This document shows, one piece after another, positions 7,601 to 17,500 of a DNA stretch of 64,000 nucleotides (the first letter of the stretch is position 1; the number at the start of each line of letters is the position of its first letter). The stretch spans positions 10,140,979-10,204,978 of the forward strand of contig NZ_GG657754.1 in NCBI RefSeq assembly GCF_000158915.1, in the 5' to 3' direction. The notes under the pieces are model-generated. The model saw nothing but the letters and a program-made list of their open reading frames with translations, was not told the DNA's origin and made no database searches. This DNA comes from Streptomyces himastatinicus ATCC 53653 (GTDB taxonomy: Bacteria > Actinomycetota > Actinomycetes > Streptomycetales > Streptomycetaceae). A program made the translations under genes and the position numbers.

Positions 7601-10600
7601 TCAGCTCGCGGGCAGCGGCTGCTCCGCCCAGATGCACTTGCCCGTCGGCGTGAAGCGGGTGCCCCAGCGGTGGGAGAGCGCGGACACCAGCTGGAGGCCC
7701 CGCCCGCCCTCGTCGGTGTCCGAGGCCCGGCGGATCCGCGGCGTGGTGGGGCTGCCGTCCGACACCTCGCAGATCAGGCTGCGGCTGCGCAGCAGGCGCA
7801 GCCTGATGGGGCCCTTGGCATGCCGGACCACATTGCCGACCAGCTCGCTGACCAGCAGCTCGGTGGTCATGGCCAGCTCGTCCAGCTGCCAGGCGCCGAG
7901 CTGGTCCCGGACGTGGTGGCGGGCCTCCCCGGCGGCGATCGGCGCATCGGGCAGCCGCCAGGACGCGATGCTGTCCGCGGTCATCGAATGCGTCCGGGCC
8001 ACCAGCAGCGCCGCATCGTCCTGGGTGCGCGACTGCTCGGGCAGCAGGGTGGCGACGAGGGTGTCGCACAGCCGGTCGAGCTGGCCGAGGACACGTCCGT
8101 CGCCGTCGTCCACCGCCGAACCGCCGTCACCGGTGGCGCTCGGACGCGGCAGCAGATCCGGCGTCCTGGCCAGCGCGTCGGCCAGAATGCGGGAGAGGTA
8201 CGCCATCCCGTGGTCGATGTCACGGGTCGCGGACTCGATCAGCCCGTCCGTGCACAGCACCAGGATGCTGTCCTCCGGCAGCTGCACCTCGATGGTCTCG
8301 AACGGCGGGGTCGCGGCGCCGAGCGGCGGGTCGGGGGAGAATCCGGGGGAGTGCACCGTGCCATCGGGGTGGATGATGGCGGGCGGCGGATGCCCCGCGC
8401 ACGCGAAGGCGCACACGCTGGTGGTCGGGTCGTAGATGGCGTACAGACACGTGGCGTAGAAGTCGTCGCCGAGCGCCCCCACCAGATCGTTGAGGTGGGT
8501 CAGCAGCTCATCCGGCGGCAGCTCCAGATCGGCCAGCGTGTGCACGGCGGTCCGCAGCCGCCCCATGGTGGCCGCCTCGGACAGCCCGTGGCCCATCACG
8601 TCGCCGATGACCAGCGCCACCCGCTCCCCGGACAGCGGGATCAGGTCGTACCAGTCGCCGCCAACCTCCATGCCCTCACCGGCCGGCAGATAGCGCGCGG
8701 CGGCCGTGACGGCGGGCAGCGCGGGCAGGGTACGGGGGAGCAGTCCGCGCTGGAGCTCCTGGGCGCGGGTGTGCTCGGCGTCGTACAGCCGGGCCCGCTC
8801 CAGCGCCTGGGCGACCAGCCCGCTGATCGCGGTGAGCAGCGTGCGTTCCTCGTCGCTGAAGTGGCGCGGCCGGTCGAACGAGACGACGCAGTAGCCGGCC
8901 CGGTGGTCCGAGGCCACCAGGGGGAGGAATGCCCACGCCTTCTTCTCGCTCAGCGGCAGATAGCCGACCACCTCCGGGAAGCGCTTGGCGTAGTCCTCGG
9001 GCGAGGAGATGAACAGCGGGGTGCGGGAGCCGAGGATCTGGACGACGGGCGTGTGGAGGGGGGCTTCCGGCGGCAGGGGAACGTTGTCGAGGAAGCTCAC
9101 AAACGCGTCCGAGTAGCCGGTGGAACCCACCACCCGCAGCCGCTTGTCCTCGATGAGCTGGCAGATCAGCCCGGTCGCCCCGAACGGCGGCAGCACCCGG
9201 TCCGCGACCGCCTTCACCACGTCCTGCGTGGTCAGCGCCTCGGCGAAGGCACTGGTCAGCTCGGCGATCCGGGTGGCGCGCTCGGTGGCGGCGTGTGCGG
9301 CGGCCGAGCGCTCGGCGTCCAGCGCCCGGCGGTCGGTGACATCCGTGATGTGCACCGTCATCCCGTCGGGCACCGGGACCAGCCGGATGTGGTACCAGCG
9401 GTTGCTGCGCGGCCAGCGGGCATGGAAGTCGATGGGCGCCCGTGCCTCCGCCGCCCGCCGGAACCGCGGCTCCACACCGATCGCCCGCGCCCGCGGAAGC
9501 TCCCACAGCACCTGGCCCCGCAGCTCCCCGGAGGCCCCGAGGAAACGCTCGGCCTCGACGTTGCCGAACATGATCCGCCCGCCCTCGTCGACCACCAGGA
9601 ACCCGTCGCCCATGTATCGCAGGGCGCGGCTGAAGGCGTCCCGGGAGCGGCGGGTCTCGGTGATGTCCCACAGCGTGCCGACCACCTGGGCCGGAACGCC
9701 GTCCGTGCGGGCGGCCACGGTCCCGCGCGCCTGCACCCAGCGGTACGTCCCGTCGGGCTGCCGCACCCGGTACTCGACGCTGTACTCGTCGCGGCCGCGC
9801 AGCGCCTCCGCGTTGGAGACCGCCTGCACCCAGGGCATGTCCTCGGGGTGGATGGCGCTCAGCCAGGTGTTGACCTGGCCGTCGAAGCTGCCGGGCTCGA
9901 ACCCCAGCAGCGTCTGCGCCTGGTCGTCGCAGGTCAGGGTGGCGCCGCGGAGATCCCACTCCCAGGCGCCGATCCGCGCTGTGTGCAGCGCCCGCTGCAC
10001 CCAGGGGCCGGATCGCCGCTCCTCCGGCTCCCGGACCCGGTCGCCGTCCGCGGTGGCCGTCGCCAGCAGCCGCAGCCGCCGGGCCAGCCAGCCGGTGACC
10101 GTATGGGCCAGATGGCGCTGGGCCGCGTCGCCCGCCCGTGGCGCGGACGTCAGCACCGACAGCACCGCGAGCGGCGGCCTGCCGTTCATGGGCACCGGGA
10201 TGGCCGCCATGCACACACCGGGCGGGATGCTCAGGGCGAGGGGGCCGCCCTCGGCCGGGGCGGCGGCCCAGAGGGCGGCGCCACTGTGGAAGGCGGTCAT
10301 CGGAGCGACCGACGCGCCCCACTCGATGTCCTGCCACGCCCTGAGCAGCGGACCACTGATGCCGCTGGTGGCCACCAGCCGCAGCCCCAGCCCGTCCGGC
10401 CTGCGCAGATGCGCCATGCCGCCCAGGCCCTGGAGCCCGGACACCAGATGGTCGAGCGCCAGCCGCAGCAGCTCCGCGTCGCCGACACCTCCGCTCGCGG
10501 CTTCGAGCAGCCGCAGCCGGGCCCGCTCCGCCTCCCGCGCCGGGGTGCGCTCCTGCGCCGGGGGATGGTTCTGTGCCGGTGCATGGCCTTGTGCCGGGTG

Positions 10601-10618
10601 CCGATCGTCTACACCCAC
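7601..10618 (-). CDS. PAS/GAF-sensor SpoIIE-type PP2C phosphatase with HATPase domain
   Basis: 1005-residue cytoplasmic multidomain regulator. Order: Pro/Gln-rich head, GAF-like region (about 40-200), PAS domain with RIGAWEWDLRG and a WDITE end (about 225-335), second PAS (about 340-455), GAF (about 470-630), SpoIIE phosphatase (about 650-850) with GGDWYDLIPL, VIGDVMGHG and VLCTDGLIE metal-binding motifs and a late DDAALL, then an RsbW-like ATPase (about 880-1000) with ELVGNVVRHA and GGRGLQL. Such proteins act in partner-switching control of sigma-B-type factors, dephosphorylating anti-anti-sigma factors. The start is GTG at 10618. The gene ends four bases from the convergent aldolase and is divergent from a YflT-like stress gene, consistent with a stress-signalling role. 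Confidence 0.92.
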   Translation of the reverse strand: MGVDDRHPAQGHAPAQNHPPAQERTPAREAERARLRLLEAASGGVGDAELLRLALDHLVSGLQGLGGMAHLRRPDGLGLRLVATSGISGPLLRAWQDIEWGASVAPMTAFHSGAALWAAAPAEGGPLALSIPPGVCMAAIPVPMNGRPPLAVLSVLTSAPRAGDAAQRHLAHTVTGWLARRLRLLATATADGDRVREPEERRSGPWVQRALHTARIGAWEWDLRGATLTCDDQAQTLLGFEPGSFDGQVNTWLSAIHPEDMPWVQAVSNAEALRGRDEYSVEYRVRQPDGTYRWVQARGTVAARTDGVPAQVVGTLWDITETRRSRDAFSRALRYMGDGFLVVDEGGRIMFGNVEAERFLGASGELRGQVLWELPRARAIGVEPRFRRAAEARAPIDFHARWPRSNRWYHIRLVPVPDGMTVHITDVTDRRALDAERSAAAHAATERATRIAELTSAFAEALTTQDVVKAVADRVLPPFGATGLICQLIEDKRLRVVGSTGYSDAFVSFLDNVPLPPEAPLHTPVVQILGSRTPLFISSPEDYAKRFPEVVGYLPLSEKKAWAFLPLVASDHRAGYCVVSFDRPRHFSDEERTLLTAISGLVAQALERARLYDAEHTRAQELQRGLLPRTLPALPAVTAAARYLPAGEGMEVGGDWYDLIPLSGERVALVIGDVMGHGLSEAATMGRLRTAVHTLADLELPPDELLTHLNDLVGALGDDFYATCLYAIYDPTTSVCAFACAGHPPPAIIHPDGTVHSPGFSPDPPLGAATPPFETIEVQLPEDSILVLCTDGLIESATRDIDHGMAYLSRILADALARTPDLLPRPSATGDGGSAVDDGDGRVLGQLDRLCDTLVATLLPEQSRTQDDAALLVARTHSMTADSIASWRLPDAPIAAGEARHHVRDQLGAWQLDELAMTTELLVSELVGNVVRHAKGPIRLRLLRSRSLICEVSDGSPTTPRIRRASDTDEGGRGLQLVSALSHRWGTRFTPTGKCIWAEQPLPAS

Positions 10619-10756
10619 GCGATCACCTGTGCTCTGCGAGGCGGACGGACTGGCCCGGCCCTCGGCGGGGTCAGTCTCTCTAGTAAGAATATGTCCGTAT
10701 TTTCAAGCGTTTCACCCTCGATGGCGCTGTCAATGCGCCGCGGAGGGAGTTCTGCG

Positions 10757-11236
10757 ATGACCCAGCAACTGCCGTCGGCGGTGGTCGACCGTCCGGTCGT
10801 CGGTTCGTACGCGACCTACGCCGCCGCCCAGCGCGCGGTCGACTTCCTGTCGGACAACAAGTTCCCCGTCGAGCACACCGCGATCATCGGCTCCGACCTG
10901 CGCATGGTCGAGACGGTGCTCGGGCGCCTCACCCGCGGCCGCGCCGCCCTCGCCGGGCTGGGCACCGGCGCCTGGTTCGGTCTGCTGATCGGGCTGCTGC
11001 TGTCGGTGTTCGCCCAGGGGTCCCACAGCGTGCTGGTGCTGATCCTGAGCGGCATCCTCTACGGCGCGGTCTTCGGCGCCATCGCGGGCTTCGTCGGACA
11101 CGCCATGACCGGTGGGCACCGCGACTTCTCCTCCCGGAGCCAGATCGTGGCCGCGCGCTATGACGTGGTCGCGGACACCGAGGTGGCCGAAGAGGCGAAG
11201 AACATGCTGGTCAAGCTGGACTGGCGGGAGGGCTGA
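10757..11236 (+). CDS. General stress protein with YflT-like domain
   Basis: 159 residues. The N-terminal half reads VVGSYATYAAAQRAVDFLSDNKFPVEHTAIIG in sense (only parts quoted here: SYATYAAAQRAVDFL and VEHTAIIG), the small alpha/beta module of general-stress protein 17M/YflT. A Gly-rich hydrophobic hairpin follows (GTGAWFGLLIGLLLSVF, ILYGAVFGAIAGFVG), then a short C-terminal alpha/beta segment. Start ATG 10757 is preceded by GGAGGGAG (10742-10749). It is divergent from the SpoIIE phosphatase gene with an unusually A/T-rich stretch (about 10680-10710) between them, where promoters probably lie. Known as a conserved actinobacterial stress protein; molecular role not established. Confidence 0.8.
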   Translation: MTQQLPSAVVDRPVVGSYATYAAAQRAVDFLSDNKFPVEHTAIIGSDLRMVETVLGRLTRGRAALAGLGTGAWFGLLIGLLLSVFAQGSHSVLVLILSGILYGAVFGAIAGFVGHAMTGGHRDFSSRSQIVAARYDVVADTEVAEEAKNMLVKLDWREG

Positions 11237-11263
11237 CCCGCCCGGCCCCCGCCTCCGGCGGCT

Positions 11264-11279
11264 GACGGGGGTCCCCGTC
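11264..11279 (+). terminator. Short hairpin after stress gene
   Basis: GACGGGG pairs with CCCCGTC over a two-base loop, 28 bases after the stress-protein stop. There is no T-tract, so this is only a possible terminator. Confidence 0.4.
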
Positions 11280-11291
11280 GTGTACTAATTG

Positions 11292-11305
11292 CCTTAGCAG
11301 TAAGG
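11292..11305. promoter_or_regulatory. Inverted repeat upstream of DUF6153 gene
   Basis: CCTTA-GCAG-TAAGG, arms of five bases, about 50 bases before the DUF6153 start and next to a TACTAAT -10-like string. It resembles the TTAGTA/TTAC composition of the sequence before the nearby blaI gene, so it may be a BlaI-type operator. That link is inference. Confidence 0.4.
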
Positions 11306-11352
11306 TGATCGCGACGGACTACCCATCATCGTCATCTGTCGGAGGGGACGGC

Positions 11353-11778
11353 ATGCACGCGAGCGGACGCGTACGAGCGGGCGGCGTCCTGCGACGCCTC
11401 TTGTTTGTCGTCCTGCTCGCGCTCGGTGTGCTGATGATGCACTCCATGGGCCACCCCGACGGCGGCCCGGGCACTTCCGAACATGCCTCCGCACACGTCT
11501 CCGGTGGGATGCACCAGGCGACGGGGAGCGATGTGCGAACTGAGCGGCCCGCCATGACCTCGCACGACACTCAGTCCGCACCCATGGCCGGGATGGACAT
11601 GGCGTCGCTGTGCGTGGCGGTGCTCGGTACATGGGTGCTCACGGCCGTGCTGCGGGCCGCCTTCGTACGGCGCCGTGGCCCGCCCCCGCCCCGCTCCGCA
11701 CCGGTGGCCGCCGTCCCGCGGCCCGTCCCTCCCTCGCCGGGACCCGACCTCACGACGCTGTCGGTCCTGCGGATATAG
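11353..11778 (+). CDS. DUF6153-like small exported/membrane protein
   Basis: 141 residues. After a basic N-terminus there is a hydrophobic segment (RRLLFVVLLALGVLMMHSMG), then a His/Met-rich stretch with HSMGHPDGG and PMAGMDMASL, a second hydrophobic helix (LCVAVLGTWVLTAVLRAAF) and a Pro-rich basic tail. This matches the streptomycete DUF6153 pattern, commonly found just before a DUF305 protein, as here. The Met/His clusters suggest metal (copper) contact at the cell surface. ATG 11353 follows GGAGGGG (11341-11347); a GTG at 11305 is possible but less well placed. Function not established. Confidence 0.72.
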   Translation: MHASGRVRAGGVLRRLLFVVLLALGVLMMHSMGHPDGGPGTSEHASAHVSGGMHQATGSDVRTERPAMTSHDTQSAPMAGMDMASLCVAVLGTWVLTAVLRAAFVRRRGPPPPRSAPVAAVPRPVPPSPGPDLTTLSVLRI

Positions 11779-11837
11779 GCCGTACCGCCGCCACCCCGCA
11801 GAACACCGACATCACACACGACATGAGGTACATCGGC

Positions 11838-12485
11838 ATGACCAACTACCGACACCGCCGCCTGGCACTGGTGGGCATCGTCGCCACGGGCGGGCTGCTG
11901 CTCACCGCCTGCGGCGGGAACGACGACATGAAGAGCATGGACCACGGGAGCAAGGACTCCTCCGCCTCCGCGAAGGCCACCGGGACCCCGGCGCCGGGCG
12001 GTTTCAACGACGCGGACGTCTCGTTCGCGCAGATGATGATCCCGCACCATCAGCAGGCGCTGGAGATGGCGAAGCTCGCGGACGGCCGGGCCGGGGACCA
12101 GCAGATCACCTCGCTGGCCGGGAAGATCGAGAAGGCCCAGGACCCCGAGATCAGGACCATGAAGTCCTGGCTGAAGTCCTGGGGCAAGTCGGTCTCGCCC
12201 TCCTCGGGCGGTAAGGACAGCATGCCCGGCATGGATCACGGATCGGGCGGCATGGACGGGATGATGTCCGAGAAGGACATGGACCGGCTGGAGGCCGCCA
12301 AGGGCGCCGCCTTCGACCGCGCCTTCGCGCAGATGATGATCGACCACCACAAGGGCGCGATCACCATGGCCGAGGACGAGCAGAAGAAGGGCCGCAACGT
12401 CACCGCCAAGAAGCTCGCCGGTGACGTGATCAAGAACCAGTCGGCCGAGGTGACCACCCTGCGGAAGATCCTCGACCGGCTCTGA
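11838..12485 (+). CDS. DUF305 lipoprotein, Met/His-rich
   Basis: 215 residues with a lipoprotein signal (GIVATGGLLLTACGG, lipobox LTAC). The mature part holds two copies of the DUF305 helix signature, FAQMMIPHHQQALEMA and FAQMMIDHHKGAITMA, a four-helix ferritin-like fold. Between them is a Met/Asp/His linker with SMPGMDHGSGGMDGMM. Such composition and genomic association suggest an extracytoplasmic copper- or other metal-binding lipoprotein. The start is ATG 11838 with GAGG just upstream; an in-frame ATG at 11823 is also possible. It follows DUF6153 by about 60 bases and likely forms one transcript with it. Confidence 0.82.
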   Translation: MTNYRHRRLALVGIVATGGLLLTACGGNDDMKSMDHGSKDSSASAKATGTPAPGGFNDADVSFAQMMIPHHQQALEMAKLADGRAGDQQITSLAGKIEKAQDPEIRTMKSWLKSWGKSVSPSSGGKDSMPGMDHGSGGMDGMMSEKDMDRLEAAKGAAFDRAFAQMMIDHHKGAITMAEDEQKKGRNVTAKKLAGDVIKNQSAEVTTLRKILDRL

Positions 12486-12500
12486 CGGCTCTGAGCCGCG

Positions 12501-12535
12501 GCGCCCCGGGGGCGGCTACATCATCCCCGGGGCGC
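12501..12535. terminator. Convergent hairpin overlapping M56 stop
   Basis: A perfect 11-bp stem, GCGCCCCGGGG (12501-12511) with CCCCGGGGCGC (12525-12535), around a 13-base loop that contains the stop of the convergent M56 gene (12516). It would end the DUF305 transcript. Confidence 0.75.
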
Positions 12536-13434
12536 AGCCCACCACCACGGGCAGCAGCGGGAGGGCCGCGGCGGCCGTGGCCACCGCGAACCGGAGTGCG
12601 GGATGCGGGCGGCGGTGCGGGCCCAGCATGCGGCGCAGCCGGAGCCGGACCAGGGGCACCCGGGGCCACCGGCCGCGAAGGCCCCGCGGGGGGTACGGCC
12701 CGCCGCCATCTCGTACAGCGCCGTGGCGAGCGTCTCGCGCGGGTGGCGGCGCAGCGCGCGGTCGTCCGCCGCCATCTCCAGCAGCATCGCCGTCTGCTCG
12801 CGGGCGGCGCGGGCCAGCGGCAGCCACCGGAAGGCCCTGGCGAACGCCTCGGCCGCGGCCAGCGCCAGATGGTGGCGGCCCACGATGTGCGCACGCTCAT
12901 GGTCCAGTACGGCGTCGAGCTGGGCGCCGGACAGCACGCGCAGCGCCCCCGTACTGACGACCACGCGCGGGCAGCGCCCCGGCAGGCAGTACACGGCGGG
13001 CAGCTCATGGTCGAGGACGGTGGCGCGCAGCCCCGCCGAACGCCGGCCGACCAGGTCCAGTACGCCCAGGTGGCGGGAGCGGGCCCGCCGCGCCCGTAAC
13101 ACCTCGAGACCGAAGCGGGCGAGCGTGAGCAGCGCCACGAGGAGCGGCAGCACGACGGCCGGGATATCGAAGGGGCCGGGCACGGGAACGCGGGCGTGCC
13201 ACGTCAGCCCGCAGAAGTGCACTAAGCCGGACACTCCCGCGTCGAGGTGTCCGGTCGGGACGGCGAGGTGGTACGCGGCCAGCGCCAGCGCGTCCGTGAA
13301 CGACACAGCCAGGCCCTGCACGCCGGCTCGGCGAGCGCGGGGGAGCGGTGCGGCCAGGCGCTGCGCAGCAGGATCCGCGGGGCCAGGATGCCGACCGCGG
13401 CCGCGTAGCAGGCCAGGGCGAGCGCCGGGATCAC
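12516..13434 (-). pseudogene. BlaR1-like M56 membrane metallopeptidase, two frame breaks
   Basis: Partner of BlaI: a membrane zinc peptidase thought to sense a signal and relieve BlaI repression. The start GTG at 13434 overlaps the blaI stop (GTGA). The N-terminal helix VIPALALACYAAAVGILAP is in one frame. The frame breaks near 13335 and continues with GLAVSFTDALALAAYHL, then helix VVLPLLVALLTLARF, the zinc motif LDHERAHIVGRHH (HExxH-like, HERAH) and AADDRALR. A second break near 12655, in a GGCCCCGGG run, moves to the frame ending RVPLVRLRLRRMLGP and a last hydrophobic helix, stop at 12516. Both breaks are consistent with one missing base. Rebuilt length is near 305 residues, normal for the family, so assembly error is as likely as true loss. 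Confidence 0.75.
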
Positions 13435-13799
13435 TCCTGGTTCCGCCGCCCGGCCGCCCGCAGCGCCTTGCGCAGGGCGCTGACCTCCTCGGGGCCCATC
13501 TGCTCGACGAAGTGGGCGAGCGCCGCGGGGCGGTCCTGGCTGGTGCCCAGCGCGTCCTCCATCAGCGCGGCGGAGTACTCCTCACGGCTGCGTACCGGCG
13601 AGTACAGCCAGGCCCGGCCCTCTTTGCCGCGCTGGAGCCAGCCCTTGTTGTAGAGGATGGTGGCCACGGTCATCACCGTGGTGTAAGCGACCGGCCGCTG
13701 TGTGTTGATGTCGTCGACGATCTCCCGCACCGTCGCCGGACGCCGCCACGTCCACAGACGGTCCATGATCTCCGCCTCGAGATCCCCCAGCCGCCGCAT
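13431..13799 (-). CDS. blaI: BlaI/MecI/CopY-family transcriptional repressor
   Basis: 122-residue winged-helix repressor. It opens RRLGDLEAEIMDRLW, then ATVREIVDDIN and the recognition region YTTVMTVATILYNKGWLQR, with the dimerisation helices following (REEYSAALMEDAL). This is the canonical BlaI plan in Streptomyces. Its stop overlaps the GTG of the M56 peptidase, the usual translationally coupled sensor-repressor pair. A palindrome lies 30-47 bases upstream of the ATG. The neighbouring DUF6153/DUF305 genes are candidate targets besides autoregulation, but the inducing signal is unknown. Confidence 0.9.
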   Translation of the reverse strand: MRRLGDLEAEIMDRLWTWRRPATVREIVDDINTQRPVAYTTVMTVATILYNKGWLQRGKEGRAWLYSPVRSREEYSAALMEDALGTSQDRPAALAHFVEQMGPEEVSALRKALRAAGRRNQE

Positions 13800-13828
13800 G
13801 GACGCTTCCTTCCGCCGTCAGACGCTTA

Positions 13829-13846
13829 CCTCCGTTAGTACGGAGG
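13829..13846. promoter_or_regulatory. Palindrome upstream of blaI
   Basis: CCTCCG-TTAGTA-CGGAGG, six-base arms around a six-base centre, 30 bases upstream of the blaI start and followed by CATAGTAGAG. The TTAGTA/TAGTA elements resemble BlaI operator half-sites, so autoregulation is likely. Confidence 0.55.
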
Positions 13847-14028
13847 CCCATAGTAGAGAGCCCTCGTCGCGAGGTGGACACCGGGGGGAATGCCGGGCGG
13901 GCCCGGAAGATCGCCGATCATCCGGAGCGCCGGGCGTTCCGCCCCTGGCCAAAGCCTCAACTGGCCTTGCGCACGATAGGATTGACCGGACGCGTATTCA
14001 ACACGGGTAAGGGGAAAGGGAAGTCTGG

Positions 14029-14559
14029 ATGAGTGGTCTGAACAAGGGGCTCGGGAAAATCGAGGTGGCCCTCAAGTGGGACCCCAGCCCCAGCGGGGAG
14101 CCCCCCAATGATCTCGACATCGTCGCCGGGACCTACCGTGCGGCCGATCCGTACGGTGAACCCGCGTATCTGGTGCATTTCGACAGCCGGTCGCCCGACG
14201 GCACCATTTACCTCAACCGGGACAGCCGTACCGGCCAGGGACTGGGCACCGACGAGGCGATGACCTTGGAGTTCGAGCGGCTCTCCGAGGAGTACTCCCG
14301 GGTCGTCGTGGGTGTGGCCATCCAGCAGAACGCCGGGCGGAAGACCTTCGGCGATGTCCGGAACACCAGCGTCCGGATTGTCGAGGGATATACCGAGCTG
14401 ATGGAAGGCGATTTCACCGGCGTCCCCGGAGCCACAGCAGCCACGGTTGCGGAGTTCACCCGGGACGAAGCGGGGGAGTGGGGAATCCACAGCGTCATCC
14501 GTGGATTCGACGTCGACCCGGAAGCGTTTACGGATGTGATGGGCAAGGATTATTCCTGA
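14029..14559 (+). CDS. TerD-family protein
   Basis: 176 residues. MSGLNKGLGKIEVALKWDPSP is the characteristic TerD opening; EPPNDLDIVAG is the acidic calcium-binding loop, LGTDEAMTLEFERL the central block, and RVVVGVAIQQ the core strand. TerD proteins bind calcium and belong to the tellurium-resistance/stress (Ter) system; in Streptomyces they occur in many copies and often singly. A purine-rich GGGAAAGGGA precedes the ATG. The gene is convergent with the TPR-CHAT gene. A stress-response role is a family-level statement; the specific function is unknown. Confidence 0.88.
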   Translation: MSGLNKGLGKIEVALKWDPSPSGEPPNDLDIVAGTYRAADPYGEPAYLVHFDSRSPDGTIYLNRDSRTGQGLGTDEAMTLEFERLSEEYSRVVVGVAIQQNAGRKTFGDVRNTSVRIVEGYTELMEGDFTGVPGATAATVAEFTRDEAGEWGIHSVIRGFDVDPEAFTDVMGKDYS

Positions 14560-14599
14560 CCGCATTTGTGCGTTTTCTCTGTCGCCCGGGCGCACCCCG

Positions 14600-17500
14600 C
14601 TACGGGCCGATGTGAATCATTGACGCCCAGAACAGCGGTCCCGCGTAGCGCCGTTCAGTACGCAGCCGCTGGACCGCCCGGTGCAGCGCGTGTGCCGAGC
14701 CTGCCGTCGACCGCGCCGCGCCCAGCGCCCCGTACGTGTCCCGGGCGAGAGCGGGTGTGATCGCGTCCTTCAGCGTCCACAGGCTGCCGATCACATGGCG
14801 GTAGCCGCACAGCTGGAACGCCGAGGCGAGCGTGATCACCTCGTCGACCAGGGCGGTGCCGGGTGCGGCGGTGTGGCAGGCGGACAGATAGGCGAACTCC
14901 GCCTGGTCCAGCCGCTCGGTGGTCAGATCGTGCACGGTCAGCTCGCCGCCGTGCAGCAGCAGCCCGCCCGCCGACGGATCCTCGGGGTCGTACGAGCCGT
15001 GGCACGCCAGATGCGCGCACGGAGCGTCGCGCAGCGCGGCGAGTACGGCCTCGGGGGTGGCGTCCGCGCCCAGCAGCCGGGACTGCCCGACCGCCAGCCC
15101 GGCCACCGCCGCCAGCTCGTCGTACACCGCGGGTAGCGGCGGAAGCGCGGCGCCGTCCGCACCGGGCGGGGGCGCGGGCACTCCCACCGCGACCAGCGCG
15201 GGCGGCCTGCCGGACGGTGCCGCCCGGTCCCGGGCGTGCAGCAGGGCGCCCAGCGTCGGGGTGTACGACGACACCACCCGGTCCTGCACATGGCTGCCGT
15301 CCGAGGGGCACCGCGCCGCGTGCAGCGGCAGCAGGGCCAGGGGTCCGGTGGGACACCACCACAGCCGTGGCCACTCCCCGCCCTCGGCCCCCACCGGCCG
15401 GTCCAGCCCGAGCCGGGTGAGGACGGGGCCCGCGATGTGCTCCCACAGCCACTCCAGTGTGTCGTCCATGGTCCGCTGGTGGGTGTCCGCTTCGGCCAGA
15501 CCCGCGGCGGAGGACAGCGCCGCGACCGCGGCGTGGAAGCCCGCGGAGCGGCGGCCGACCTCGGTCCGGGTGATCCCGGCGAGCGGAAGCACGTCGACGC
15601 CGGTCCCGCCGTCGGCGTCGGCGCGCAGCAGCAGGGCGTCACAGCGCAGCTCCGCGATGTTGAGCACCACGACCGGCCCGTGCGCGGCCACCGTACGCAG
15701 CCGCTCCCAGTCGAGCGGCCGGTGGAACCGCTCGAAGCCCTCGAGCCGCCGGATCTCGGTCAGGAGGGACGCGAACTCCGCGTTCAGGGCGGCGCGTTGC
15801 GGGGCGGTGCCGCGCTCCTCGATCAGCTCGGCGCACACCCGCTCGAACCGCCCGGCCAGTTCGGGCGCCGCCGCGTCCAGTTCGGGGTGGCGGCCGCGCA
15901 GCCGCAGCGCCTGGGCCAATAACACGCCACGGCCCTGTTCGAGCCGTACCAGCGCTTCTTCGGGACGGCCCGCGCTGATCTCGACGGCGGCGGCGCTACA
16001 GGCCGGCGACGGCAGCTCGCGCAGCCGCACCTCCCTGGACCGCCGGTCCAGCGCCCGGCCGGTGAGCTTGTGGTTTTAGATCGTCCAGCGCGACCCCGAA
16101 CGCCCGCGTGGCCTCGGGCAGATCGCCGAAGTACGCGCCGTTCAGCCCCCAGAGGCAGGCCGCGCGCAGCCGGATGCGGATGTCCTCGCCGGGTGCGAGC
16201 GCGGTGGCGCGGAACTGCCGCGTGGCGGCGAGGAGATCTCCCGGGGCGTGGGTGATTCCCGAACGTGCCGTCAGGAGCGCGCCCAGCTCCATGCTCGCCG
16301 CCTGCCAGTGCGGGCTGGCGGCCGGAAGCCCGGCGAGCACCGACCGCAGCACCTCGACACCGCGGTCGACCTCGGCGACCTGCCCGGTGTGCCGCCCGCG
16401 CGCCCCGAGGGCCACGGCCAGTTTGATCCGCATCACGGGATGGTCGTGCTGATGGGTCGGAGTGGCGGCCACCGCGTGCTCCAAGTGGCGGATGGCCTCA
16501 GCCAGTTCTGCCAGTGCGCCGTGGGCCTGGAAGCGTGTGTGCAGGACGGCGGCCAGATTGGTGAGCAGCTGGCCGTGGTGGGGTGACAGGGGAGTGCTGC
16601 CCGCCATCGCGCTCCGGGCGGCCGCGGTCGCCGCGTCGAGGTCGGCCGGGTCGCCGGTGTTGACGTACTGGTCGAGGAGGGCGAGGCCGAGCAGGGAGTA
16701 CGCCGGGGACCGCAGCGCGTCGTCGGTCACGGTCCGCAGGGTGTCCCGCAGGAGGCCGATGGCCTCGGTCAGATCGCCGAGGTGGCCGGTGGCCTCGAAG
16801 CGCATGCGCAACAGATTGCCCAGACTGATCCGGTGCCCCTCGCGGGCCGGATCGCCGGTGGGTGTGGCGTCCAGTTCCGCTCGTACGCCCGCGATGGAGG
16901 TGTCCAGATCGCCCGGCGCCCCCGTCAGGCCGTACCGGGCCATGCGCCCGCCCGGCGTGGCATCGTCGGCCGCGGGGGCGGGCGGTGCCACTTCGGCCTG
17001 CGCCGCGGCCAGCGCCTCCAGCACCGCGGCGGGCGGCTCCTCGTCGTCGGGGAACGCCGCCACGGCCTGCCGCATCAGCGCGACCGCCGCGATGATCAGC
17101 GTCTGATCCCCGGTGAGATCGAAGAGCGTGGCCAGCGCGGAGCCCTCGTTGAAGAGGATCCGGGGAGCGTCCTTCTCGGGCGCCATCTCCCGCGTGTGAC
17201 GGAACATCTCGGCGGCCCGCCACAGCCCGGCCTCGTCCCGGGCGGACGCACTGGCGGAGAACAGCACGACGGAGATCGCGTGCAGGATCTTCCAGGCCGG
17301 TGCCACGCGCGCGGTCGTGCCGGCCAGCCCCTCCCTGAGCGACCGGGGGAGGGCGGCGGGCCGCAGCGCGTGCACGACCGAGAAGAGGAAGCCCGCGGCG
17401 AGGCGGTCCTCCGCGGCCTCGGCCTCGGGGGCGTGGGGGCCTCGGGCCAGATGGAAGCAGGCCGCCAGATAGACCGCCTCGATGTCCACCTCGGCCGGAC

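Noticed and set aside
7568..10756. Long plus-strand frame opposite the SpoIIE phosphatase
   Set aside because: Antisense shadow; only its last part, from ATG 10757 with a GGAGGGAG site, is a real gene.
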